Assembly: GCA_946885645.1 (NCBI GenBank)
Contig: CAMPGU010000003.1
Span: 1-43,985 of the forward strand
DNA from: an uncultured Haloferula sp.
GTDB taxonomy: Bacteria; Verrucomicrobiota; Verrucomicrobiae; Verrucomicrobiales; Akkermansiaceae
Direction of reading: 5' to 3'
DNA length: 43,985 bases
The notes beneath the pieces are model-generated. The model was not told the origin of the DNA. It made no database searches and saw only the letters and a program-made list of their open reading frames with translations. Each line of letters begins with the position of its first letter. The first letter of the stretch is position 1. Positions 1-7,638 of the stretch are shown in pieces. The position numbers and the translations under genes were made by a program.

Positions 1-137
1 GGATACGGATGCGGGGCACGCGGGGATTCTGGAGGATGCCGCCCAAGTGCCAAGCGCCAAGAGGGACGCTGAGCCAAGGGGTTCACTCTTGTGATTCCGA
101 CTGGCAAGCCGACCCGATCACCGTTTAAGCTCTAGGG
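1..137. other. Left-edge intergenic stretch, possible end of an upstream gene
   Basis: No complete gene is visible here. One plus-strand frame is open from base 2 to a TGA at 92-94 and could be the last 30 codons of a gene starting outside the window, but nothing in that peptide is recognisable. Bases 45-62 hold a low-complexity run in which the word GCCAAG recurs about every nine bases, the kind of short degenerate repeat often seen between genes. A weak purine-rich stretch (TAGGG) directly precedes the next start codon. Confidence 0.3.
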
Positions 138-812
138 ATGCGGTGTTTTCTCCTTCCCCTTTTCGCCTGCTTGACGGCGGCGCTTCCCGCCAGCGAAGAC
201 GATTACACCAATTCGATTCAGGTGGATGGCCTGCCAATCCGCCTCAGCGAGACCGGGTGGCTCTCTGAAGCCATCAACTCCGACTCCCCAACAATCCATC
301 TTTCGGAGCCCTTCTCCAAGGTCCTTGGATTGGAAATTCCCGAGGGCAATTTCATCCTCTACTACGTTCCGACCGGCAATTTGATCTCCCGCTTGGATAA
401 GAAAACCCATGAGCTTGTGGACCATGTGATCCGGCAGCTCTACCACCACGACCAGATGGTTGCCACCTGTCGCGCCTATCTCGGGCTACTTGAGCCGATG
501 CCTCCCGAGAAGAGGGTGCAGACGGTGATGCGCGTCGGATTCCTTCCGGACCCGCTCGTCGCCAGCGTCGTGCAACGCATCCGCCAGATCCGGCAAAAGG
601 AACTTGGAAACTACGATCCGTTCGACCCGAAACCGCAACCCCCTCCCCTGAGCGAGGCAGAAGAGGCCCGGGCCCGCTCCTACGAAAAGATCCTACCCGG
701 GATGATCGAGATCTCCTTGCAGCGAATGAAAGATTCGCTGGAGATTCTGGATGGACGGGATCCGAAGGCCGATGCCAAGCCGGAACTGCCAGTCCCCGGG
801 CCGGGGCCCTGA
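138..812 (+). CDS. Secreted protein of unknown function
   Basis: The 224-residue product is not recognised. It begins with a short hydrophobic segment (about residues 2-18, ending LPAS) that looks like a signal peptide, so it is probably exported to the periplasm or beyond. The middle is a mixed alpha/beta region with no visible catalytic motif. The C-terminal 60 residues are rich in Pro, Glu and Arg and end in a Pro-Gly tail. The start at 138 is chosen because the signal peptide begins there. It is followed by two strong hairpins and a 210-bp gap, so it is probably a separate transcription unit from the Fe-S gene. Its composition and signal peptide support a real gene, but function is open. 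Confidence 0.7.
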   Translation: MRCFLLPLFACLTAALPASEDDYTNSIQVDGLPIRLSETGWLSEAINSDSPTIHLSEPFSKVLGLEIPEGNFILYYVPTGNLISRLDKKTHELVDHVIRQLYHHDQMVATCRAYLGLLEPMPPEKRVQTVMRVGFLPDPLVASVVQRIRQIRQKELGNYDPFDPKPQPPPLSEAEEARARSYEKILPGMIEISLQRMKDSLEILDGRDPKADAKPELPVPGPGP

Positions 813-837
813 GCCGCGCGATTCAGTGAAGGGGAGC

Positions 838-880
838 GCACGCGCCCTCGCGTGCCGTTTCCGGCGCCCCCGCCGGAAAC
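838..880. repeat. Two tandem GC-rich hairpins after the first gene
   Basis: A 7-bp stem with a 4-base loop (838-844 pairing with 849-855) is followed one base later by a perfect 10-bp stem with a CCCC loop (857-866 pairing with 871-880). No T-run follows either stem, so this is not a classic rho-independent terminator. It could still end or stabilise the upstream transcript. No second copy was noticed in the window. Confidence 0.55.
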
Positions 881-1022
881 CGCTGCCCTCCTTCGGGAGA
901 GTCGATTTCCATCCAAAAGTTGGCGGGATGCTCCGCCCGGCCATGAAGGGCGGCGGTGAGGAAAACAGCAGCGGCTTTTTTCGCTCGCGCCGCGGCACGG
1001 CGGGCGTATCACTCCGGCGGAG

Positions 1023-1391
1023 ATGATTTCGATCACTGACAAAGCCGCCGGGGAACTCCGGGCCCTGCTTGAGCGGAAGGGCGCAGCGCCGCAGAGCGGC
1101 CTGCGGCTCGCCGTGACCAAGGGCGGTTGCGCGGGCTGGCAGTACGTGATGGAGATCGCCGACCCTGCCGAAGGCGATACGGTGATCGAATCCGCGGGCG
1201 CGCGCGTGATCGTGGCGGCGGACAGCGCCTCCAAGCTGGCGGGCTGCCAGATCGACTACTGCGACGATCTCTCCGATGCGGGCTTCCGCATCGAAAACCC
1301 GAACGCCGCGCGCTCCTGCGGCTGCGGCACCTCTTTCGAAACCGCCAGCGAACCCACGCCCGAGCCGGCCGAAGACTGCGGCAAGAACTGA
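1023..1391 (+). CDS. Iron-sulfur cluster assembly carrier, IscA/ErpA/HesB family
   Basis: This 122-residue protein is an A-type Fe-S carrier, which accepts a nascent cluster and passes it to apo-enzymes in the cytoplasm. The family's three conserved cysteines are in place: Cys36 in GGCAGW, and Cys99 and Cys101 in the C-terminal SCGCG motif. Two further cysteines (Cys75, Cys80) sit between them and are not part of the usual signature. About 16 residues beyond the core form a Glu/Pro-rich tail. Length is close to the family norm of 105-125. Its stop codon overlaps the next start as TGATG, so the two are probably translationally coupled. No isc or suf genes are nearby, so the choice between IscA, ErpA and SufA cannot be made from context. 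Confidence 0.9.
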   Translation: MISITDKAAGELRALLERKGAAPQSGLRLAVTKGGCAGWQYVMEIADPAEGDTVIESAGARVIVAADSASKLAGCQIDYCDDLSDAGFRIENPNAARSCGCGTSFETASEPTPEPAEDCGKN

Positions 1392-2149
1392 TGCCCCGGG
1401 ACAAGCAGCCGCCGCCGAAGAAAAAGCGTCCGCCCGCCTACTACTGGTGGACCTTGGCCAATGTCCTCGCCCTCTGCCTGGCGGTGCTGAGCTGGCTGCT
1501 GTGCCTGCATGTCTTCAAGCACCCGGAGATCCCCCGGAATTACGAGCTGCTGCGCAAGCTGGGCCGCACCACGCCGCCGGAGCCCCTCACCGAGCTGCAG
1601 GCCCCGCCCGGAGATTCGGCCGACCCGCGGGCCTTCTATCGCCGCTACGCCGCCTTGTCGGAAGAGGACCTCGCGCTCTTCAACGCGGCCCTGATGCGGA
1701 ATTACCTGACCAATCTCAAGGAGCCGAAGCTGATCCAGTATGCGGAGGGCAACTTCCGGGTGGAGGAGGTGCGGGCCTTGGGAGAGGGCGATCTCTTCCA
1801 TCCCGGCTTCGCGATCCGGGCGCAGGCGATGATCGCGCCGGATGAATTTTCCCGCCCGGCGCCGTGGCCGGTGGTGCTCGAATATCTCTTTCCCACCGAC
1901 GACCAAAGGGCGCTAGGCTGGATCGCCCCCGGAGACATGCTCGCCGTCTCGAAATTCCCGAACTGCGCGATGCTCCTGCATGTCGCCCGGATCGAGGGCG
2001 GCGACACGCCGGAGATGTGCCTCACGGTCGTGCCGATCGCCTTCGGCAACTTCAAGGTCGGAAAAGACCGGACCTTTGCGCTCCAAGCGCCCGCGGCGCT
2101 GAATCCCGCCGCCCCGCTGCCGGTTTTCCAGGTAAGCGAGGAGGAGTAA
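1391..2149 (+). CDS. Membrane-anchored protein of unknown function
   Basis: The frame is open far upstream, but the start at 1391 is preferred: it overlaps the upstream stop by one base (TGATG) and gives a sensible N-terminus. The 252-residue product has a Lys/Pro-rich cytoplasmic tail (KKKRPP), one transmembrane helix at about residues 21-42, and a large domain predicted outside the membrane. The soluble part has no motif I recognise. It reads as one beta-rich domain with scattered aromatic residues. Coupling to the Fe-S carrier suggests co-expression, not necessarily a shared pathway. It ends 30 bp before the convergent oxidoreductase gene. Confidence 0.75.
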   Translation: MPRDKQPPPKKKRPPAYYWWTLANVLALCLAVLSWLLCLHVFKHPEIPRNYELLRKLGRTTPPEPLTELQAPPGDSADPRAFYRRYAALSEEDLALFNAALMRNYLTNLKEPKLIQYAEGNFRVEEVRALGEGDLFHPGFAIRAQAMIAPDEFSRPAPWPVVLEYLFPTDDQRALGWIAPGDMLAVSKFPNCAMLLHVARIEGGDTPEMCLTVVPIAFGNFKVGKDRTFALQAPAALNPAAPLPVFQVSEEE

Positions 2150-2179
2150 TCCCGGAGGCTTCCGGCCGGAGCCCCTTCT

Positions 2180-3469
2180 TCAGGCGAATTTGCCGCCGCC
2201 GGGAATCGGGCAAGGATACATGCCGTCCGGACCGGGCCGCGGACCGGGATCGGCATCCCAGGCAAGCACCTTCGGCATCGTATCGAGATCCGAATTCAGC
2301 GCCTGCTCCCAGGTCACCTCCGCGCCGGTGTAGCAGGCCATCCGGCCCATGATGGCGGTCAGCGTGCTCTCCGCGGTGTATTGCGCGTTGTTGAGCGGCT
2401 TGTCGTTGCGGATGTGGTCGTACAAGACATCGTGCTCGGTCTGGTAAGGATTGTTGTCCTGCCCGCGGAAGCGCCAGACCACCTTGCCGCTGCGGTCCTT
2501 GATCATGCCCGGGTAGGCGGAGCCGGTGGTACCCGCGATGGCCTCGCTCACCTTCGACCACACGCCGTCCCAGTGGCGGCTCTGCGAATTCATCACCGTG
2601 CCGTCCGCGTAGGTGTATTCGACATAGAAGTGATCGTAGATTTCGCCGTAATTCTTGCCGACGCGCTTGGTGCGGCCGCCCATGCCGACAGCCTTCGCAG
2701 GCAGCGCGCCCTTGAACCAATTGCTCACGTCCAGATTGTGGACGTGCTGCTCGCAGATGTGGTCACCGCAGATCCAGTTGAAATAGTACCAGTTCCGCAT
2801 CTGGTATTCCATCTCGCTCATCCCCTCCTTCCGGTCCCGCACCCAGACGCCGCCGCTGACCCAATAAACCTGCGAGGAAACGAAGTCCCCGATCGCGCCG
2901 TCCTGGATCCGCTTGAGCGTTTCCAGATAGCTGGTCTGGTAGCGGCGCTGGAGCCCGCACACCACCTTCAGCTTCTTCTGATCCGCCACTTTCGCCGCTT
3001 CGATCACCTTGCGGATGCCGGGGCCGTCCACGGCCACGGGCTTCTCCATGAAAACGTGTTTCCCCTGCTGCACCGCGTATTCGAAATGCGCGGGGCGGAA
3101 GCCCGGCGGCGTGCAGAGCAGCACCACGTCCGCGGCATCGATCGCGCCCTTGTAGCCGTCGAAGCCCGCGAAGACCCGCTCCTTCGGCACGTCCACGCGG
3201 TCGCCGAATTGCTGCTTGAGCGCGTTCGCCGCGTTCTCGGCATTGTCGGGAAAGGCATCCGCCACCGCGACCAGCTTCGTGCCGGGCACGTTCAGCGATT
3301 GCGCCGCCGCTCCGCTGCCGCGGCCGCCGCAGCCGACGAGGGCGATCTTGATTTCCGCATTCGGCGCCGCTTGTGCATAGAGCACGGAGGGCAGGGACGA
3401 GGCGGCGGCAGCGATGGTTCCGGCCTTCAGGAAAGCACGGCGGTCGGCGGAGAGCGGGTTTGGGATCAT
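2180..3469 (-). CDS. Tat-exported Gfo/Idh/MocA family oxidoreductase
   Basis: The 429-residue product has a twin-arginine signal (DRRAFLK, about residues 9-15, then an Ala-rich hydrophobic stretch) and so is exported folded with its cofactor. A Rossmann fold follows with the nucleotide-binding motif VGCGGRGSG (about 45-53) and the family's EKPVAVDG motif, whose Lys is the usual catalytic residue. The C-terminal half carries the DHICEQHVHNLD segment typical of the exported Verrucomicrobia/Planctomycetes branch. The family performs NAD(P)-dependent redox chemistry on sugars or related polyols; the substrate cannot be told from sequence. An AAGGGA sequence lies upstream of the ATG. It lies 63 bp after asnS on the same strand. 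Confidence 0.9.
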   Translation of the reverse strand: MIPNPLSADRRAFLKAGTIAAAASSLPSVLYAQAAPNAEIKIALVGCGGRGSGAAAQSLNVPGTKLVAVADAFPDNAENAANALKQQFGDRVDVPKERVFAGFDGYKGAIDAADVVLLCTPPGFRPAHFEYAVQQGKHVFMEKPVAVDGPGIRKVIEAAKVADQKKLKVVCGLQRRYQTSYLETLKRIQDGAIGDFVSSQVYWVSGGVWVRDRKEGMSEMEYQMRNWYYFNWICGDHICEQHVHNLDVSNWFKGALPAKAVGMGGRTKRVGKNYGEIYDHFYVEYTYADGTVMNSQSRHWDGVWSKVSEAIAGTTGSAYPGMIKDRSGKVVWRFRGQDNNPYQTEHDVLYDHIRNDKPLNNAQYTAESTLTAIMGRMACYTGAEVTWEQALNSDLDTMPKVLAWDADPGPRPGPDGMYPCPIPGGGKFA

Positions 3470-3532
3470 GATCGTCCCTTTTACGCCTGAAAAACCGGGA
3501 TCTTGCGAGGGCGAATTCCGGGGGCCGGCGGA

Positions 3533-4900
3533 TCAGAATTCGCAATGCCCGGGCGTCCGGGCGAAGGGGATGACGTCGCGGATATTCTGCATCCCCGTCA
3601 CGAACATCAGCATCCGCTCGAAGCCCATGCCGAAGCCGGCGTGGGGAACGGTCCCGTATTTCCGGCTGTCCACGTACCAGGCGTAGTCCTCCAGCGAAAG
3701 GCCGTGCCGTTCCATATTGGCCAGCAGCACATCCAGCCGCTCCTCCCGCTGGCTGCCGCCGACGATTTCGCCGATGCCGGGAACCAGCAGGTCCATCGCG
3801 GTCACGGTCTTCCCGTCGTCGTTCAGGCGCATGTAGAAGGGTTTGATCTCCTTCGGGTAGTTGAAGACGGTGGTGGGCTTCTTGAAATACTCCTCGGTCA
3901 GCCAGCGCTCGTGCTCGCTCTGGAGATTCAGGCCGTACTCCACCGGATACTCGAACGCCTTTCCGGACTTCCTCAGGATCGCGACCGCCTCCGTGTAGGA
4001 CACGCGCTCGAAGGGACTTCCCGCCACGAATTCGAGCCGTTCGCGCAGGCCCTTGTCCACGAACTTCTCGAAGATCGCGAGGTCGCCGTCCTGGCCTTCC
4101 AGTGCTTCCTTCACCAGGTACTTCACCATCGTTTCCGCCAGATCCATGTCGCCCTGGAGATCGCAGAAGGCCATCTCCGGCTCGATCATCCAGAACTCGG
4201 CGGCGTGGCGGGAGGTATTGGAATTCTCCGCCCGGAAGGTGGGCCCGAAAGTATAGATGTTTCCCAGCGCGCAGGCGAAGAGCTCGCCCTCGAGCTGGCC
4301 GGAAACGGTCAGGTGGGAGGCCTTGCCGAAGAAGTCTCCGGCGAAGCCGTCCGCTTTCGCCGCGGTGGGATCGAGCGTCGTCACGCGGAACATCTCCCCC
4401 GCCCCTTCGCAATCGCTCGCGGTGATGATCGGGGTGTGGACGTAGTAAAAACCGCGTTCGGCGAAAAAGCGGTGCACCGCGTGGCTCATCCGGCTGCGCA
4501 CGCGGAACATCGCGCCATACAGGTTCGTGCGAGGCCGCAGGTGCGCGATGCTGCGGAGGAACTCCTGCGAATGACCCTTCTTCTGGAGCGGGAAGTCTTC
4601 CGGCGCTTCGCCGAGCAAGCGGATCGCGGTGGCTTGCATTTCCCACGCCTGCTCGCCCCCCTGGGATGGGACCAGCTTCCCTTCCACCGCCACCGAGGCT
4701 CCGGTAGTCATCCGCGCGAGGTTCTCGGAACCGGGAATCCCCGCGTCCGCGACGATCTGCAGGTTTCCGAGACAGGAACCGTCGTTGATCGCGATGAAAG
4801 AAAACGCCTTCGAGTCCCGGCGGGTACGGACCCAACCGGCCGCTTGGATGGCATCGGCGGGTGCGGTCGAAAGGAGCAGATCGCGGATCAGGCTGCGCAT
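3533..4900 (-). CDS. asnS: Asparagine--tRNA ligase
   Basis: This 455-residue class II aminoacyl-tRNA synthetase charges tRNA-Asn with asparagine, and its length matches bacterial AsnRS (about 465). The N-terminal OB-fold anticodon-binding domain covers about residues 15-110. Motif 2 is visible as [15 protein letters not shown], where the Asn-containing stretch separates AsnRS from AspRS, and motif 3 as [12 protein letters not shown] near the C-terminus. The frame is open further upstream, but the ATG at 4900 gives the usual AsnRS N-terminus. A separate aspS lies at 16741, so tRNA-Asn is probably charged directly and not by the amidotransferase route. Confidence 0.96.
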   Translation of the reverse strand: MRSLIRDLLLSTAPADAIQAAGWVRTRRDSKAFSFIAINDGSCLGNLQIVADAGIPGSENLARMTTGASVAVEGKLVPSQGGEQAWEMQATAIRLLGEAPEDFPLQKKGHSQEFLRSIAHLRPRTNLYGAMFRVRSRMSHAVHRFFAERGFYYVHTPIITASDCEGAGEMFRVTTLDPTAAKADGFAGDFFGKASHLTVSGQLEGELFACALGNIYTFGPTFRAENSNTSRHAAEFWMIEPEMAFCDLQGDMDLAETMVKYLVKEALEGQDGDLAIFEKFVDKGLRERLEFVAGSPFERVSYTEAVAILRKSGKAFEYPVEYGLNLQSEHERWLTEEYFKKPTTVFNYPKEIKPFYMRLNDDGKTVTAMDLLVPGIGEIVGGSQREERLDVLLANMERHGLSLEDYAWYVDSRKYGTVPHAGFGMGFERMLMFVTGMQNIRDVIPFARTPGHCEF

Positions 4901-4956
4901 GCCGCGTGATCTAGCTGCCGCGCCGCGCCGGGGCAAGAGCGCTCGCCGGACCCGGA

Positions 4957-5202
4957 TCAAGTCCCCATGATCCGGAGCGCCAGCCACGGGGCGAAGTTCA
5001 GCGCCAGGACCAGTACCTTGTAGAACGAAAGGTACTGAAAATAGATCCGGCTCAGATCGGCCTCCATCATGCCGAACATCCGCCCGTGGAGACGGGCCAC
5101 AGCCTTCCGTGCCCCCAGAATACCCGCGGTCGAGAGCAGCAGGATGCCGAAATTGATCACCGTGCACCAGCCGAGGAATTCACGCAGGGTTTCGAGATTC
5201 AT
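4957..5202 (-). CDS. Small membrane protein, DUF6868 family
   Basis: The 81-residue protein has two hydrophobic helices (about residues 12-30 and 58-78) separated by a short loop with an RLHGRMF motif. This matches the pattern I know for DUF6868: an N-terminal [12 protein letters not shown] helix, an RLHGR loop and a final YKVLxLxLNxxPWLALR helix. The start at 5202 is set by a good ribosome-binding sequence (AAGGGAG) a few bases upstream; the longer open frame lacks such support. Function is unknown for the family. It sits upstream of asnS on the same strand with a 56-bp gap. Confidence 0.85.
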   Translation of the reverse strand: MNLETLREFLGWCTVINFGILLLSTAGILGARKAVARLHGRMFGMMEADLSRIYFQYLSFYKVLVLALNFAPWLALRIMGT

Positions 5203-5344
5203 GTCTTTCTCCCTTCGCTCGGGTGGAGGAATATGCTCCCGTTCCCGTCCCTGCACAAGGAGGCATCGCCGCCTTTGCAGGGGGCGATGCCAGGCTCGGG
5301 AAATCCGGCCGCGGGTTCCCGGCGAGGGGCGCAAGGACGCCGCC

Positions 5345-5830
5345 TCAATCGTCCACGGTGATCTTCACGGACGGGATCTGGATCGAATCCACCACCCGGT
5401 AGTTTTCATCCACCGCGACCACGTTGCTTCCCGCGACATAGTAGCGGACTTCGGTCGATTCCACGGGCGGCAATACCTCCACCAGCTTCGGCGGGGCGGC
5501 AACGAGGTAAGGACGCTCCTCCTCCCGCACCACGACTCCGGGAGCGATCCGGGTGGTCCGCCAGGTCTTCGGGATGCGTTTGACTTCGACGTTCGAGACC
5601 AGCTCCGGCGGGAGTCCGTAGAGCTCGCTCTTGTAAGGATCGAAGTACTTCACGACCCGGGTGCGCACCTCGGGATTGAAGGTCCGGGTGGTAGTCGTGT
5701 TTTTCTCGGTGACGCTGCCGTCGGCATTCTCGCGGACCGTGTTCTTCTCGGTGGTCTGCGTGACCTGGGCTGCAAGCGGGAGCACTGCCGTCATGGTGGT
5801 GATGGCAAAAGCTGTAGCGATGTTTTTCAT
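5345..5830 (-). CDS. Secreted protein with a DUF1236-like C-terminus
   Basis: The 161-residue product starts with a clear signal peptide (about residues 1-21, ending PLAAQ), followed by a Thr-rich segment (about 22-50) and a beta-rich region. The last 35 residues, with YYVAGSNVVAVDENYRVVDSI, resemble the DUF1236 C-terminal pattern in which a VVVD turn is followed by an Arg and a hydrophobic strand. The role is unknown. It is divergent from the superoxide dismutase gene across 428 bp. Confidence 0.75.
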   Translation of the reverse strand: MKNIATAFAITTMTAVLPLAAQVTQTTEKNTVRENADGSVTEKNTTTTRTFNPEVRTRVVKYFDPYKSELYGLPPELVSNVEVKRIPKTWRTTRIAPGVVVREEERPYLVAAPPKLVEVLPPVESTEVRYYVAGSNVVAVDENYRVVDSIQIPSVKITVDD

Positions 5831-6258
5831 AGTCGTATCATTCTAGGTTGCATGTCCCGCGCCGACACGGAGCGGGATCTCGGGCTCGTTCTCGCAGTCG
5901 CCATACCAAAGGGAAAGGGAGGCGGCGGACCCGCGGCTACTTCCATGGCAAAACGGGCAAGATAATACGGAAGCGCCCGTCCCGCCACACCGCTTGCGAC
6001 GCCCTTTACCCGGGCCTTCGCGATCGGTCGCACGTTCCCGCTTTTCCACGTCCAAGAAAGACAGGAACCAAGACCTTCAGCCCCTTTCTCCCGGTTTAAG
6101 AAACGCGCAAAATGCCCCCGGGGATATTGCGTCGCGCATCATCAAACGCCGGTTTTGAAGCCGTGATGCCTCTGGGGCCATCCGGTACGGCGATTGCGAA
6201 AAAGGAAAGGTCCCGGCGCATCGTTGCGATGCACCTCAAACCCCTGACAAGCATAGCC
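5831..6258. other. Divergent intergenic region with no recognised gene
   Basis: This 428-bp gap lies between divergent starts and must hold promoters for both sides, but no convincing -35/-10 pair stands out. Open frames here have shadow-like compositions. A small inverted pair (GTCCCGC near 5854 and GCGGGAT near 5872) could form a hairpin. Near 6095-6240 there are several TTGCG-containing words close to the superoxide dismutase gene; whether they are regulatory cannot be judged. Confidence 0.3.
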
Positions 6259-6948
6259 ATGAAAAAAGAATTCGCTCTACCCGGCCTCCTTGCCGTGGCC
6301 TTCACTGCCGCCATCTCCCCCGCCCCCGCACAAAAGGAGGATGCGATGCCCGATGCCCATGCATCCTCCACGGCGGAGATTTCCAAACTGATCGCCGCGA
6401 TCCGGCCGGTCGGTGACAGCCGCGTCTGGGGGACCGTCGTGTTCACGGCCGCCGGCGATGGGGTCAAGATCACGGCGAAGATCGGCGGCCTGACACCGAA
6501 CGCCAAGCACGCCATCCACATCCATGAATTCGGCGACCTGGGCAGCGACGACGCGACCAGCGCCGGGGATCACTTCAACCCGGAGAACCACCCGCACGCG
6601 CTGCCCGACCAGGAAGAACGCCATGCGGGAGACATGGGAAACCTGGAAGCGGATGCCAGCGGGAATGCCGAGCTCGACCTCACGGTGAAGAACATCACCC
6701 TGGACCCGGGGCCGCGCGGCATCCTCGGCCGGGCGGTAATCGTGCATGCGAAACCCGACGACGGAGGACAGCCCAGCGGGAATGCCGGCGACCGGATCGG
6801 TGCCGGGGTGATCGGCCTCTCGAAGGATGCAATGTCCAAGGAGCCCGCCCCGCCGCCGGCAGAAGAAACGACGACGGAGGAAAAGGCCACGGAAGCCAAG
6901 CCCACGCAGCCGGATACGGCGGCGGATTCACCGCCGCAGGAGGAGTGA
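6259..6948 (+). CDS. Exported Cu/Zn superoxide dismutase family protein without cysteines
   Basis: The start at 6259 is set by the signal peptide (about residues 1-25). The fold carries all metal ligands of Cu/Zn SOD in order: His87 and His89 (HIHEFGD), bridging His105 (GDHFNP), His113, His122 and Asp125 (RHAGD), and His163 (VIVHAKPDD), plus the active-site Arg179. It should therefore dismutate superoxide in the periplasm. Both disulfide cysteines are replaced: Asp98 where Cys57 is expected and Ala182 where Cys146 is expected, and the whole protein has no cysteine. A 40-residue Pro/Glu/Thr-rich tail follows the domain. Total length is 229 residues, longer than the usual 175 because of the tail. 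Confidence 0.92.
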   Translation: MKKEFALPGLLAVAFTAAISPAPAQKEDAMPDAHASSTAEISKLIAAIRPVGDSRVWGTVVFTAAGDGVKITAKIGGLTPNAKHAIHIHEFGDLGSDDATSAGDHFNPENHPHALPDQEERHAGDMGNLEADASGNAELDLTVKNITLDPGPRGILGRAVIVHAKPDDGGQPSGNAGDRIGAGVIGLSKDAMSKEPAPPPAEETTTEEKATEAKPTQPDTAADSPPQEE

Positions 6949-6966
6949 GCCGGAGCGATCCCGGGC

Positions 6967-7638
6967 TCATTCGCTTTTGTGGAAGGCCTTCCCGAAACGG
7001 TGCCGGAGCCAGTAGCCCCCTAGCAGCAGGAGCATGGTCACACCTACCAGGATGTACAGCCAGGTCGGATTGAAATCCATGACCGCGCTTCCGGCACCCA
7101 CGGGGATCACGCAGAAGGCGATGTAGATGGGGGCACCGATCCAGAAGTAGATCCGGAAGGGCACGTCCGTCAGCGCCAGCAGGTAGAGCTTCACGGCGTA
7201 GGGCGGGCCGTGCAGGGCGGCGAAGAGCGCCGTAAACCAGACGCGGTGTTTAGGGTCGATGGGCGGGATCCCATACCCGGCCCGCTCCAAGCGGGCCCGC
7301 ACCGGATCCCGGAAAAACCCGTGGGCCAGCCGGAATGCCGCGAAGTGGTGGAACAACATTACTCCCCCGGCGACAGCCATCCCCGCGTGCATGCCGAACC
7401 TGACGCCCGCAAGGAAGAGAAAGATGCTCAGCGGAAAACCGGCCAGCGGCAGGATCAGGAAGGCGGCGATGAACCATGGCGCGTGAATTCCTTTCCCGTA
7501 GGCAACCAGCGTCTCCCGGTTCAAGTCCCCGCGGTGGACGTAGAGGAACCAGGCCGCCAAGGCCGCGGCGAGCGTGCCCAAGGCGATTTTCCCCCGGTGG
7601 CGCCGCCACCGCTCAGTCGTCGTCGGAATCGTTTGCAT
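6967..7638 (-). CDS. TVP38/TMEM64 (VTT domain) membrane protein
   Basis: The 223-residue protein has about five to six hydrophobic segments and the VTT-domain hallmarks: a GFPLSIFLFLAGVRFG re-entrant-like stretch (about residues 66-82) and a Pro/Gly-rich second half with WIGAPIYIAFCVIPVG. VTT/DedA-like proteins are known or suspected lipid scramblases or transporters. Its start lies 26 bp inside the end of the upstream phosphodiesterase/EEP gene, so it is translationally coupled and is the last gene of the four-gene overlapping operon. The link between VTT and EEP-type proteins suggests membrane lipid or lipid-linked glycan handling, but this is inference. Confidence 0.85.
   Translation of the reverse strand: MQTIPTTTERWRRHRGKIALGTLAAALAAWFLYVHRGDLNRETLVAYGKGIHAPWFIAAFLILPLAGFPLSIFLFLAGVRFGMHAGMAVAGGVMLFHHFAAFRLAHGFFRDPVRARLERAGYGIPPIDPKHRVWFTALFAALHGPPYAVKLYLLALTDVPFRIYFWIGAPIYIAFCVIPVGAGSAVMDFNPTWLYILVGVTMLLLLGGYWLRHRFGKAFHKSE

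Noticed and set aside
2763..4835. 690-codon minus-strand frame across asnS and the oxidoreductase
   Set aside because: It runs through two well-supported genes in another frame and its product is Arg/Gly-rich with no motif.
7510..7535. GGTTCAAGTCCCC, reminiscent of a tRNA T-arm
   Set aside because: It lies inside the VTT protein gene, and no matching acceptor or anticodon arms surround it.
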